DNA of 61,075 nucleotides, from the NCBI RefSeq assembly GCF_003024675.1, contig NZ_PYLP01000014.1, positions 1-61,075 on the forward strand, written 5' to 3'. The notes beneath the pieces are model-generated. The model did not search any database and was not told the origin of the DNA. It worked only from the letters and a program-made list of their open reading frames with translations. Below, in pieces: positions 1 to 7,950 of this stretch. The position numbers and the translations under genes were made by a program. The DNA comes from Faecalibacillus faecis (GTDB lineage Bacteria; Bacillota_I; Bacilli_A; Erysipelotrichales; Coprobacillaceae). How positions within the stretch are numbered: position 1 is the first letter of the stretch; each line of letters opens with the position of its first letter.

Positions 1-1
1 A

Positions 2-75
2 TGGAGCGGGTGATGGGAATCGAACCCACGTAGTCAGCTTGGAAGGCTGAAGTTCTACCATTGAACTACACCCGC
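2..75 (-). tRNA. tRNA-Gly(TCC)
   Basis: The reverse complement folds as a cloverleaf with acceptor GCGGGTG/CACCCGC, anticodon loop CTTCCAA (TCC) and an encoded CCA end. It is the last visible gene of a seven-tRNA minus-strand cluster that may continue past the window edge. Confidence 0.95.
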
Positions 76-81
76 ATTGAA

Positions 82-170
82 TGGTGCCCAGGGCCGGAGT
101 CGAACCGGCACGGATTTTAAGGTCCGCAGGATTTTAAGTCCTGTGCGTCTACCAATTTCGCCACCTGGGC
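82..170 (-). tRNA. tRNA-Leu(TAA)
   Basis: Long-variable-arm tRNA with acceptor GCCCAGG paired to CCTGGGC, anticodon loop CTTAAAA (TAA) and encoded CCA. It lies six bases from the Gly gene in the same cluster. Confidence 0.95.
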
Positions 171-183
171 TTATTCAGTTAAA

Positions 184-259
184 TGGTGACCCGCAGGCGA
201 CTCGAACGCCTGACCCTCTGATTAAAAGTCAGATGCTCTACCAACTGAGCTAGCGGGTC
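184..259 (-). tRNA. tRNA-Lys(TTT)
   Basis: Acceptor GACCCGC/GCGGGTC, anticodon loop CTTTTAA (TTT), CCA encoded. The gene appears identical in sequence to the Lys gene in the second cluster at 32441-32516. Confidence 0.95.
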
Positions 260-269
260 ATACCTTTTA

Positions 270-345
270 TGGCTGGGGTAGCTGGATTCGAACCAGCGCA
301 ATGACAGAGTCAAAGTCTGTTGCCTTACCGCTTGGCTATACCCCA
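270..345 (-). tRNA. tRNA-Gln(TTG)
   Basis: Acceptor TGGGGTA/TACCCCA with discriminator G, anticodon loop CTTTGAC (TTG) and encoded CCA. Confidence 0.95.
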
Positions 346-353
346 TTCTTAGA

Positions 354-437
354 TGGTGGAGAGGAGTGGATTCGAACCACCGAACCAAAAGGAACTGAGT
401 TACAGTCAGCCGCGTTTAGCCACTTCGCTACCTCTCC
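354..437 (-). tRNA. tRNA-Tyr(GTA)
   Basis: Acceptor GGAGAGG/CCTCTCC, anticodon loop CTGTAAC (GTA), a class II variable arm and an encoded CCA. Confidence 0.95.
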
Positions 438-441
438 ATCA

Positions 442-517
<76 letters not shown>

Positions 518-541
518 ATTTCTTTTTGCACTTTATTTAAA

Positions 542-617
542 TGGTGGAGGCTAACGGGCTCGAACCGCTGACCCTCTGCTTGTAAGGCAGATGCTCTCCC
601 AACTGAGCTAAGCCTCC
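542..617 (-). tRNA. tRNA-Val(TAC)
   Basis: Acceptor GGAGGCT/AGCCTCC, anticodon loop CTTACAA (TAC), CCA encoded. It is the first gene of the cluster. The copy at 32612-32687 differs by a compensatory change in the acceptor stem (GGAGGTT/AACCTCC). Confidence 0.95.
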
Positions 618-622
618 TCGAC

Positions 623-645
623 CAGTGCTCACTTATAATAGCATC
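623..645 (-). promoter_or_regulatory. Promoter region of tRNA cluster 1 (shared motif)
   Basis: Read on the minus strand this is TGCTATTATAAGTGAGCACTG, directly upstream of tRNA-Val. Cluster 2 has TGCTAGTATAAATGAGCACTG at the equivalent place, so the -10-like TATAA(G/A) and the start-site sequence GAGCACTG are conserved between clusters. No good -35 hexamer is visible. Confidence 0.5.
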
Positions 646-677
646 TATTTTTACCCTTTTTGTATCTTTTTGTCTTA

Positions 678-705
678 TTGAATCCCCCTCTATATTTGTT
701 ATAAT
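678..705 (+). promoter_or_regulatory. Probable galE promoter
   Basis: TTGAAT at 678-683 and TATAAT at 700-705 are separated by 16 bases, 33 bases upstream of the galE start codon. Confidence 0.55.
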
Positions 706-738
706 AAAGGTGTAAAGAAAAAAGATGGAGGATAAGAA

Positions 739-1740
739 ATGAAAGTACTTGTCGCAGGTGGTACTGGTTATATTGGTAGCCACATTTGTGTTGAATTATT
801 ACAAGCCAATCATGATGTTGTTGTTATTGATGACTTTTCTAATTCAAAACCTGAAGTTTTAAAATATATTAAAGAAATAACTGGTAAAGATGTTAAGTTC
901 TATGAATTTAATATTTTAGATGAAAAGAAAACTGAAGAAGTTTTTAAAGAAAATGATTTAGATGCCGTTATTCATTGTGCTGCGTTTAAAGCGGTTGGTG
1001 AATCTGTAGAAAAACCAATTGAATATTATACAAACAACCTAACAACAACTCTAATCGTTGCCAAGATGATGAAGAAATATCATGTAAACAATATCGTTTT
1101 CTCATCAAGTGCAACCGTTTATGGAGATCCAGAAGTTGTCCCATTAACTGAAGATTGTAAATTAGGAGAAACAACAAATCCTTATGGTGCAAGTAAAGCC
1201 ATGATGGAAAGAATCCTAACAGATGTTCAACATGCTTGCCCTGAAATGTCTGTTACTTTATTACGTTATTTCAATCCTATCGGAGCACATGAATCCGGAT
1301 TATTAGGAGAAGATCCTAAAGGTATTCCAAATAACCTTATGCCTTATATCATGAAAGTTGCTGCTGGCGAACTTCCATGTCTAGGAGTTTTCGGTGATGA
1401 TTATGATACACCTGATGGAACAGGTGTCAGAGATTATATCCATGTTGTTGATTTAGCTAAAGGACATGTATTAGCTATTGAAAAATACAACAAACCAGGT
1501 TTACATATCTGTAACTTAGGAACTGGTCGTGGATATAGCGTTTTAGAACTTGTTCATGCCTTTGAAAGAGTAAATGGCGTTAAAGTAAAATATGAAATCA
1601 AACCTCGTCGTGCTGGTGACATTGCAACATGCTATGCTGATCCAACAAGAGCGAAAGAAGAACTTGGTTGGGTAGCAACAAAAGGTATTGATGATATGTG
1701 CAGAGATACTTGGAACTTTGCGAAAACTAGAATGAAATAG
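739..1740 (+). CDS. galE: UDP-glucose 4-epimerase
   Basis: This 333-residue cytosolic enzyme interconverts UDP-glucose and UDP-galactose (Leloir pathway, supply of cell-surface sugars). The N-terminal NAD-binding motif GGTGYIG lies near residue 8. The short-chain-dehydrogenase Tyr/Lys pair is seen in NPYGASK, and the length is normal for the family. ATG at 739 is preceded by GGAGG at 727-731. The gene is monocistronic: promoter before it, terminator straight after it, and no other gal genes nearby. Confidence 0.95.
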   Translation: MKVLVAGGTGYIGSHICVELLQANHDVVVIDDFSNSKPEVLKYIKEITGKDVKFYEFNILDEKKTEEVFKENDLDAVIHCAAFKAVGESVEKPIEYYTNNLTTTLIVAKMMKKYHVNNIVFSSSATVYGDPEVVPLTEDCKLGETTNPYGASKAMMERILTDVQHACPEMSVTLLRYFNPIGAHESGLLGEDPKGIPNNLMPYIMKVAAGELPCLGVFGDDYDTPDGTGVRDYIHVVDLAKGHVLAIEKYNKPGLHICNLGTGRGYSVLELVHAFERVNGVKVKYEIKPRRAGDIATCYADPTRAKEELGWVATKGIDDMCRDTWNFAKTRMK

Positions 1741-1760
1741 CCCTTGGGCTATTTTTTTAT
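1739..1760 (+). terminator. galE terminator
   Basis: Short hairpin AGCCC-TT-GGGCT followed by seven T, overlapping the stop codon. Confidence 0.8.
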
Positions 1761-1815
1761 TGTTTCCATAGGGGAAATTTGTTATTATAGTAAAGTATAA
1801 AAAGGAGGAACTTCT

Positions 1816-2235
1816 ATGGGATTTTTAAAAAAGATTTGGAAGGAAATCAGTGTATTTGGACTTGTTTTTGTCATTTTTATTGCTTTATTTGCCTATAGAC
1901 AAGCAACACATGTTGAACTTACAACTATTAGTAAAACAAAACTTGTAGAAAAAATAAAAGCTAAAGATAGCTTTGTCGTTGTTGCTGGAAGTGATAGTGA
2001 TAATACAACTCTTAATTATAAAGATGTATGTTTAAAATATTTGAAAAAAAATCACAGTGATCATATTTATTATGTCAATCTTGCAAGTGAAAAAGATGCA
2101 ACATCTTATATTCAAAAAACATTTAAAACAGATGATGGAACAGTACCTTCAACATTCGTTATAAAAAATGGTAAAGTAAAAACTCAAAAATCTGGAGCAT
2201 TATCTTATTACCGAATTGCAGAATTATTTAAATAA
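1816..2235 (+). CDS. Membrane-anchored thioredoxin-fold-like protein
   Basis: A 139-residue protein with one N-terminal membrane segment (about residues 10-28) followed by an extracytoplasmic domain. The domain shape is that of a thioredoxin fold: a beta strand FVVVAG, a helix with a single Cys, then VPSTFVIKNGKV resembling the cis-Pro strand. No CxxC motif is present, so a redox role is not supported. It resembles small bacteriocin-accessory/PedC-type thioredoxin-like proteins of Firmicutes, but no specific partner is encoded nearby. RBS AAAGGAGG precedes the ATG. Function unknown. Confidence 0.55.
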   Translation: MGFLKKIWKEISVFGLVFVIFIALFAYRQATHVELTTISKTKLVEKIKAKDSFVVVAGSDSDNTTLNYKDVCLKYLKKNHSDHIYYVNLASEKDATSYIQKTFKTDDGTVPSTFVIKNGKVKTQKSGALSYYRIAELFK

Positions 2236-2269
2236 TAAAAAAACAAACTCGTTGAGTTTGTTTTTTTAT
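2236..2269. terminator. Bidirectional terminator between convergent genes
   Basis: ACAAACTC-GTT-GAGTTTGT flanked by A and T tracts. It serves the gene on the left (plus) and alr (minus), whose stop lies at its right edge. Confidence 0.8.
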
Positions 2270-3366
2270 AACAGTTCTTTTACTTGTCCATTTTGCACAT
2301 AAACTCTTGGCACACGTTTAGAAATCAAGCATAACACTTCATAAGATATTGTATCTAAGTCCTTTGCCATACTTTCTAAAGAAATATGTTCTCCAAAGAT
2401 TTCTACTTGATCGCCAATCTTCACATTTTTATCTACACGTACCATCATTTGATCCATGCACACTCGTCCTACAATTTCATAATATTTACCATTGATGTAA
2501 ACTTTACGTCCTTGGTTTTTACGAATCAATCCATCTGCATAGCCAATTGGTAAAGTTGCAATATATTCATCTTCTTTAGCGGTATAAGTTAAGCCATAAC
2601 CCACTTTATCACCGGCAGGTATTTTTTTAATCATTGCTACTTTTGTATAAAGTGACATAACTTGTTTGAATTTTGTTTCTTCTTCACCATTTGGTGAACA
2701 TCCATACATTGTAATTCCTAATCTACCCATATTTGATTTTTCATCATGATGATACGTCATGGCCGCTGAGTTGCAACAATGAATGTATTTAAACTTACAG
2801 TTACCAATCATTTCATAAAAGAGATTTCTTTGTTTTTCAAACGCTTCGTCGTCTCCATCTGCTGTCGCAAAATGCGTAAAAATTCCTTCAACATCAAATT
2901 TATTTGGATCAATTAATTCTAGTAATGTTGATAATTCATCTTTAGACATTAAACCAATACGGTGCATACCTGTATCTAATTTAATATGCACTTTTAAAGT
3001 TTGTCCTTCATCAATTAAGTTTTCTAAAAGTTTTAAATAATCAACTGAAACCATTGTTAAAGAAATATCATATTTAATTGCTAAATCAATATCTTTTTTA
3101 CTTGTTGGAATTGCTCCTAAAATCAAAATTCCTTTATCAATTCCCAGTTCCCTTAATTCAATAGCTTCTGGTAACGTTGCTACCGCAAACATTTCTACAT
3201 AATCTATATCCTTTAAAAAACTAGCCACTTCTTTATAACCATGACCATAAGCATCTGCTTTAATAACAGCCATTAACGGTCTTTTAAATTCATTATGCGC
3301 TAATTCTACATTATATTTTAAATGATCTAAATCAACAATTGCATACGTGTCACGTTTTAAATTCAT
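2266..3366 (-). CDS. alr: Alanine racemase
   Basis: This PLP enzyme makes D-alanine for peptidoglycan. The PLP lysine is in AVIKADAYGHG near residue 35, and the C-terminal domain carries the catalytic-Tyr region VGYGLTYTA and the motif RVCMDQMMV; 366 residues is normal. A longer reading begins five codons earlier at a GTG, but that GTG lies inside the ribosome binding site GGAGGTG, so the ATG at 3366 is the start. It stands alone after a terminator shared with the convergent gene. Confidence 0.95.
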   Translation of the reverse strand: MNLKRDTYAIVDLDHLKYNVELAHNEFKRPLMAVIKADAYGHGYKEVASFLKDIDYVEMFAVATLPEAIELRELGIDKGILILGAIPTSKKDIDLAIKYDISLTMVSVDYLKLLENLIDEGQTLKVHIKLDTGMHRIGLMSKDELSTLLELIDPNKFDVEGIFTHFATADGDDEAFEKQRNLFYEMIGNCKFKYIHCCNSAAMTYHHDEKSNMGRLGITMYGCSPNGEEETKFKQVMSLYTKVAMIKKIPAGDKVGYGLTYTAKEDEYIATLPIGYADGLIRKNQGRKVYINGKYYEIVGRVCMDQMMVRVDKNVKIGDQVEIFGEHISLESMAKDLDTISYEVLCLISKRVPRVYVQNGQVKELL

Positions 3367-3424
3367 AAACGACACCTCCACACAATAGTATAATCCAACC
3401 CTTCCAATAATTCAATTTGAAATA

Positions 3425-4399
3425 TTATTTTGTTGAAGAAGATTGAATACTTGTCATAACTGAAACCATTTCTTCTTTGGTAAGATCTCTTGAATATAAA
3501 GAACACAAAACACCTTGATGAATCATTGTTAATTTACCCGGTTGATAATAAGCAAAACCATCGACTAAATCAACAACTTCTTCTTTTTCAATTTGTATCA
3601 TTTGATCCCCTGCTAAACTTTCTACCATAGTAAAGTTTTTATCCCCGATAAATTTTAAAATATGATTTTTATCTCCTTCAATTGTTGAAACTGTTTCACT
3701 TTCTAATTTAGAGCCTAATAAAGCAACTGGATATAAAACATCTAGTTGGCTTGAAACACGATCATTGTTTTTTGATTCTTTTAATGCTTGATTTTGATTA
3801 AAATGTTTTTGATCAAATTTTACATTTGTTTTAAATTCATTCACTTTTACAGAAATAACTTCACCCTCATCTTTATCTAAACATAAAACAATTAATGGTT
3901 TTAGTTTTTTATCAAAGATGATTTGTTGTTTTACAATACGTGGATCATTTGGATAAGAGACTTTTGCTTCTATTTGATAGCCTTTTTCAATCTTTTTAAC
4001 TTTATTTTCATCAAGTAATTGTATTAAGTAAGAATAAATATAAGGTTTAGGACTATTTTCAGGCCAATTACTTTGAAACTTAAACATTTGATTTAAGGTT
4101 GGTGTTAAAACATAAACACCTTTTTTATTACGAATAATAATTTGTGCTTGATTTAAACTTTTATCATAAAGCTCTACTCGATAATATTTTTGTTTTTCCT
4201 TTTTTAAATATTCTACTTTTACTTCATAGCTTTTTAATTCATCATTTTGACTCATTTCCATATCACAAACCAATTGATAGTTATTTACTTTTTTTGCTTC
4301 TTCTAATGTTGATTTTAAAGAATTTCCTTTCATACGATAAAATAAAAAACCAGCAACTAGGATAACAATAATACTAATAATGAGATATATTTTTTTCAA
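3425..4399 (-). CDS. LolA/GerS-like outer-surface protein
   Basis: A 324-residue protein with one N-terminal membrane segment (residues 4-22) and no lipobox Cys. The N-terminal two thirds, with many beta strands and the phrase GVYVLTPTLNQMFKFQ, resembles the LolA-like fold of sporulation/germination lipoproteins such as GerS and YdcC. The C-terminal 90 residues look like a DUF4367-type domain. No spore genes lie nearby. The role is unknown; a lipid- or envelope-binding function is only an inference from the fold. Confidence 0.5.
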   Translation of the reverse strand: MKKIYLIISIIVILVAGFLFYRMKGNSLKSTLEEAKKVNNYQLVCDMEMSQNDELKSYEVKVEYLKKEKQKYYRVELYDKSLNQAQIIIRNKKGVYVLTPTLNQMFKFQSNWPENSPKPYIYSYLIQLLDENKVKKIEKGYQIEAKVSYPNDPRIVKQQIIFDKKLKPLIVLCLDKDEGEVISVKVNEFKTNVKFDQKHFNQNQALKESKNNDRVSSQLDVLYPVALLGSKLESETVSTIEGDKNHILKFIGDKNFTMVESLAGDQMIQIEKEEVVDLVDGFAYYQPGKLTMIHQGVLCSLYSRDLTKEEMVSVMTSIQSSSTK

Positions 4400-4492
4400 A
4401 TCAATCCCTCCTTTATTAAATTATTCTTTTTTATTTATTTTATGTATAAAATAAAATTTCTTGGATAGAATCTATTTAAGGAGGTTAAGAAA

Positions 4493-4696
4493 ATGAACGT
4501 ATTACAAAAAACAGCCCTTGTTTTTACAATTATTGGAGCTATTAATTGGGGGTTTATTGGCTTATTTAATTTTAATTTAGTCGATAGTTTATTTGGCCAA
4601 AATAGTTTTTTATCAATGCTCATTTATATCGTTGTAGGAATAGCAGGACTCATTAATATTATGCTTTTCTTTACAGACTTAAATATAAAAGAGTAG
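4493..4696 (+). CDS. DUF378 small membrane protein
   Basis: A 67-residue protein with two hydrophobic helices. The family signature is INWGFIGLFNFNLVDSLFG followed by a second helix IVVGIAGLINI. RBS AAGGAGG lies just upstream. DUF378 proteins are widespread in Firmicutes and have no known function. Confidence 0.8.
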   Translation: MNVLQKTALVFTIIGAINWGFIGLFNFNLVDSLFGQNSFLSMLIYIVVGIAGLINIMLFFTDLNIKE

Positions 4697-4712
4697 CTAA
4701 GCTACTCTATTT
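4690..4712. terminator. Bidirectional terminator
   Basis: AGAGTAGC-TAA-GCTACTCT overlaps the stop codons of both convergent genes (DUF378 protein and HAD phosphatase). Confidence 0.65.
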
Positions 4713-5322
4713 CAAACGATGACATATGTCCATCTTTGGTATCAATTTTAATTCGATTTTTTACCATCTTTAACATAGGAATATCATGTAAAGAATCCGA
4801 ATAAGCATAAGATAAGTCATAATCTATTTCTAGATTATGATTTTTTATCACTTCTTGGATTCTTTTTACTTTTTCTTCATTCTTACAATTATTTCCAATC
4901 ATTTGACTTGTATATTTATTTTCTTTGATCAAAGTCTTTGTTCCTAAAATTTCATCAACAGGTAATTTACAAAAACGAAGATATGCTTCTGCCGAAGCAC
5001 TACATATATAGATTATATACCCTTCTGCTTTTTTCTTTTTTAATTCTTCAATTACATTTAAATAATAACAAGGTTCTAATTCTTCTTGATAAAACTTTTC
5101 GATTTCTTGATCATTCATATAATCTAAAGGATAAAGCCAAGCTGATTTTGCTTTATTTAAAGGCTCTATTTTAAGTAAATAAAGAGCATAATGATAAACA
5201 ACCTTTAATAATCTAAAAACAGAAAGTGGATGCCTTTTTAAATAATATTTTAAAAGTTTTCCACCAGAATCCCCATGAATTAAAGTATCATCAAAATCAA
5301 AAAAGGCAAATTTTGTTAACAC
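4702..5322 (-). CDS. HAD-IB family phosphatase (SerB-like)
   Basis: A 206-residue hydrolase. Motif I is FFDFDDTLIHGDS at residues 8-20, motif II is ICSAS near residue 106 and motif IV is YSDSLHDIPML near residue 173. This order and spacing match the HAD-IB group that includes phosphoserine phosphatase and related small-molecule phosphatases; the substrate cannot be told. The start codon is GTG, placed immediately after the TAA of deoD, so the two are translationally coupled in one transcript. Confidence 0.75.
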   Translation of the reverse strand: MLTKFAFFDFDDTLIHGDSGGKLLKYYLKRHPLSVFRLLKVVYHYALYLLKIEPLNKAKSAWLYPLDYMNDQEIEKFYQEELEPCYYLNVIEELKKKKAEGYIIYICSASAEAYLRFCKLPVDEILGTKTLIKENKYTSQMIGNNCKNEEKVKRIQEVIKNHNLEIDYDLSYAYSDSLHDIPMLKMVKNRIKIDTKDGHMSSFEIE

Positions 5323-6021
5323 TTAAGCAATCTCCAAAGCAACTTCCATCATTGCTGTAAATGTTTTTTCTCTTTCTTCTGCTGTTGTTTCTTCACTTGT
5401 AACTAATGAATCAGAAACAGTTAATAAAGTTAACGCTTTTTTACCCGCATAAGCTGCATTTGCGAATAAAGCATAAGATTCCATTTCTGTAGCAAGGCAT
5501 CCCATTTTAATCCATTTATCTGCTTTATTATCTGCATGATAGAACAAGTCAGAAGATAGGACATTTCCTACATGATAAGTTAAATTCTTTTCTTTTGCTT
5601 TTTCTACAGCTTTTTCTAATAAACTATAATCAGAAATAGCTGAATATGTTCCTGGTAATTCATATTGATGTGCATAATTTGAATCTGTACAAGCACCTTG
5701 TACAATAATGATATCTCTTAAATGAACATCTTCTTTAAATGATCCACAAGAACCAATACGAATAATATTTTCTACATCATAAAAATGAAACAATTCATAA
5801 CTATAAATCCCAATACTAGGCATTCCCATACCTGAACCCATAATAGAAACTTCTTTTCCTTTATATGTTCCTGTATAGCCAAACATACTTCTTGTCGCAT
5901 TAAATTGTTTAACATTTTCTAAATACGTTTCTGCTAAATATTTTGCACGTAAAGGATCTCCTGGCATTAAGACAGTTTTTGCGATATCTCCTTTATTTGC
6001 TTGATTATGTGGTGTTGACAT
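5323..6021 (-). CDS. deoD: Purine-nucleoside phosphorylase DeoD
   Basis: This enzyme cleaves purine nucleosides with phosphate to free base and (deoxy)ribose-1-phosphate (nucleoside salvage). The 232 residues match the hexameric bacterial type. MSTPHNQANKGDIAKTVLMP at the N-terminus, the phosphate-site motif IRIGSCGS and GCLATEMES are all present. ATG at 6021 follows AAAGGAGG; an upstream extension of 29 codons in the same frame lacks any such support. No purine riboswitch is visible. It is coupled to the downstream HAD phosphatase gene. Confidence 0.93.
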   Translation of the reverse strand: MSTPHNQANKGDIAKTVLMPGDPLRAKYLAETYLENVKQFNATRSMFGYTGTYKGKEVSIMGSGMGMPSIGIYSYELFHFYDVENIIRIGSCGSFKEDVHLRDIIIVQGACTDSNYAHQYELPGTYSAISDYSLLEKAVEKAKEKNLTYHVGNVLSSDLFYHADNKADKWIKMGCLATEMESYALFANAAYAGKKALTLLTVSDSLVTSEETTAEEREKTFTAMMEVALEIA

Positions 6022-6085
6022 AAACACTTCCTCCTTTATTTTCTTCTTAAAGTTTAACATATTCTTTTTCAATTGATAATAACTT

Positions 6086-6550
6086 TTAAGAATTTTGTAC
6101 TTTTCCATCCTTTAAATAATAATACGTTTCAATTTCAGAAGCCTCATTCAATTCTTTTCCTTGTATAGCTCTAACAAGATGTTCAACATAATCATCTTCG
6201 TTTCCTGCTCCTAAAATAGCAAAATAGCCTTCTAAAAAGACCATTGGTCCATAACCATAATCATCCTCATTAAAATCAATAATTTGATCAATATGTTCTT
6301 GATAACTTACCTTCATTTCATCAAAAGTCTTTTCATCATCCATATCATAGGCTTTGATTTTCATATGTTTACCAAACTCTTTTTTAATTGCTGGTAGAAC
6401 ATTCTTTTTAAAATGTTGACAATTGGAACAATCTTTTAAATAAAAATAAGTTAAATAATATGTCCCCTTCCATTCATTCTTTTGACTTTGACATCCCACT
6501 AAAGGGATTAATAAGATTACAATTAATAAAAGTTTTTTTATTCTATTCAT
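6086..6550 (-). CDS. Thioredoxin-like lipoprotein, copy 2 of a tandem pair
   Basis: A 154-residue predicted lipoprotein: signal peptide with lipobox LVGC, then a thioredoxin-like domain carrying CSNC (CxxC) after an aromatic beta strand. Its ATG overlaps the TGA of copy 1. The middle of the protein (about 90 residues from FKKNVLPAI to GKELN) is identical to copy 1, while the first 45 and last 15 residues differ. A surface disulfide or thiol function is plausible from the CxxC but unproven. Confidence 0.6.
   Translation of the reverse strand: MNRIKKLLLIVILLIPLVGCQSQKNEWKGTYYLTYFYLKDCSNCQHFKKNVLPAIKKEFGKHMKIKAYDMDDEKTFDEMKVSYQEHIDQIIDFNEDDYGYGPMVFLEGYFAILGAGNEDDYVEHLVRAIQGKELNEASEIETYYYLKDGKVQNS
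6146..6424. repeat. 279-bp direct repeat, unit A
   Basis: Matches 6604-6882 at an offset of 458 bases with one base change visible by eye (TTACC versus TTACT). It covers the shared core of the two lipoprotein genes. Confidence 0.9.
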
Positions 6551-6990
6551 TGTTTCAGCTTACCCTTTCTTAAATAATAATATATTTCATTCTTTGATGC
6601 TTTATTCAATTCTTTTCCTTGTATAGCTCTAACAAGATGTTCAACATAATCATCTTCGTTTCCTGCTCCTAAAATAGCAAAATAGCCTTCTAAAAAGACC
6701 ATTGGTCCATAACCATAATCATCCTCATTAAAATCAATAATTTGATCAATATGTTCTTGATAACTTACTTTCATTTCATCAAAAGTCTTTTCATCATCCA
6801 TATCATAGGCTTTGATTTTCATATGTTTACCAAACTCTTTTTTAATTGCTGGTAGAACATTCTTTTTAAAATGTTGACAATTCAAACAATCCTCTACATA
6901 AAAATAGGTTAAATAATACGTATCTTCATACTTGTTACTGTGACATCCTACCGATAATAAAAGTAAAAATAGAATTAATATTTTTTTCAT
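6547..6990 (-). CDS. Thioredoxin-like lipoprotein, copy 1 of a tandem pair
   Basis: A 147-residue lipoprotein with lipobox SVGC and CLNC as CxxC motif. The start is set at the ATG at 6990, seven bases after AGGAG; an in-frame ATG six codons upstream contains that Shine-Dalgarno sequence and is rejected. It is followed directly by its near-duplicate with a 4-base overlap. Confidence 0.6.
   Translation of the reverse strand: MKKILILFLLLLSVGCHSNKYEDTYYLTYFYVEDCLNCQHFKKNVLPAIKKEFGKHMKIKAYDMDDEKTFDEMKVSYQEHIDQIIDFNEDDYGYGPMVFLEGYFAILGAGNEDDYVEHLVRAIQGKELNKASKNEIYYYLRKGKLKQ
6604..6882. repeat. 279-bp direct repeat, unit B
   Basis: Second copy of the repeat at 6146-6424. The flanks are diverged, so the near-identity is confined to the core. 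Confidence 0.9.
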
Positions 6991-7130
6991 CTTCTTCTCC
7001 TGTTTCAATGATTATACCGCATTTATTTTTCAATGAAAAGAAATGTAATGAAGATAAATAATATTAATAATAATTAATATTGAACAAAAATAATAAATAT
7101 AATATAATGTAAGTAGAAAGGATGATAGCT

Positions 7131-7496
7131 ATGGCATTTGTATGGTCAACAAATGAAATTTCAAAGAAAACAGTGACTATTTATAGTACAAATCTTACTT
7201 TAAACACCGCTGCATGTAAAAATTTTGAAAATGTTCAATATGTTTTATTAGGTGTTGATAAAGAAAATAATTTATTAGGAATTAAACCTGTTGATAAAAC
7301 AGCAATTGATGAAGGTCTTTATCCTAAAGATCAATTACATCGTATTTCAATAGGTAAAAGTTATGGGCGCGTTTCTAATAAAAACTTTATTGAAAACCTC
7401 GCAAGAGATTATCATTTAGATTTAAGTGATAAGCAAGGAATTAAGTATCCTGCAAACTTTGATGTTGTTCATCAGATTTTAACAGTTCATCTATAA
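7131..7496 (+). CDS. Conserved-looking protein of unknown function
   Basis: A 121-residue soluble protein with no signal peptide or membrane helix. I do not recognise the family. ATG at 7131 is chosen because AGAAAGGA lies eight bases upstream; the ATG nine bases earlier overlaps that site. It is followed by the NfeD gene after 13 bases (RBS AAGGGAGG), so it probably belongs to the same transcript as the NfeD/SPFH pair. Confidence 0.55.
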   Translation: MAFVWSTNEISKKTVTIYSTNLTLNTAACKNFENVQYVLLGVDKENNLLGIKPVDKTAIDEGLYPKDQLHRISIGKSYGRVSNKNFIENLARDYHLDLSDKQGIKYPANFDVVHQILTVHL

Positions 7497-7509
7497 GGGA
7501 GGTATAGAT

Positions 7510-7938
7510 ATGATGTTGTGGATATGGCTAGGTATTACAATTATTGCTGCCGCGATTGAATTAATCACGATCGACTTAGTAAGTATCTGGTTTACTATTG
7601 GGGGAATTGGCGCATTAATTGCGTATGCTCTTGGATTAAGTCAAACAATACAAATTGTTGTCTTTGTCATCTTGAGTATTATTTGTATTTTTGCAAGTCG
7701 ACCTCTTGCGAAAAAGTATTTAAAAACACAAACAGTAAGTACCAACTATGATCGTGTCATTGGTCAACATGGTTTAGTGTTAAAAAGAATTGATGCTGAC
7801 ACAAGAGGCGAAGTCAAAGTGCTTTCTACGCAGTGGTCTGCTTCGAGTTTAGATAATTCCACTTTAGAAGTTGGTGATTATTGTGAAATACTTGCCGTAG
7901 AAGGTGCCCATCTTGTGGTTAAAAAAATTAATAAATAA
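7510..7938 (+). CDS. NfeD family membrane protein
   Basis: A 142-residue protein with N-terminal hydrophobic helices (about residues 4-68) and a C-terminal small beta-barrel (OB-fold), with the typical phrases IGQHGLVLKRI and GDYCEILAVEGAHLVVKK. NfeD proteins work with SPFH/flotillin proteins in membrane microdomains, and the next gene is exactly such a partner, 12 bases downstream. Confidence 0.85.
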   Translation: MMLWIWLGITIIAAAIELITIDLVSIWFTIGGIGALIAYALGLSQTIQIVVFVILSIICIFASRPLAKKYLKTQTVSTNYDRVIGQHGLVLKRIDADTRGEVKVLSTQWSASSLDNSTLEVGDYCEILAVEGAHLVVKKINK

Positions 7939-7950
7939 AGGAGAAAGAAA

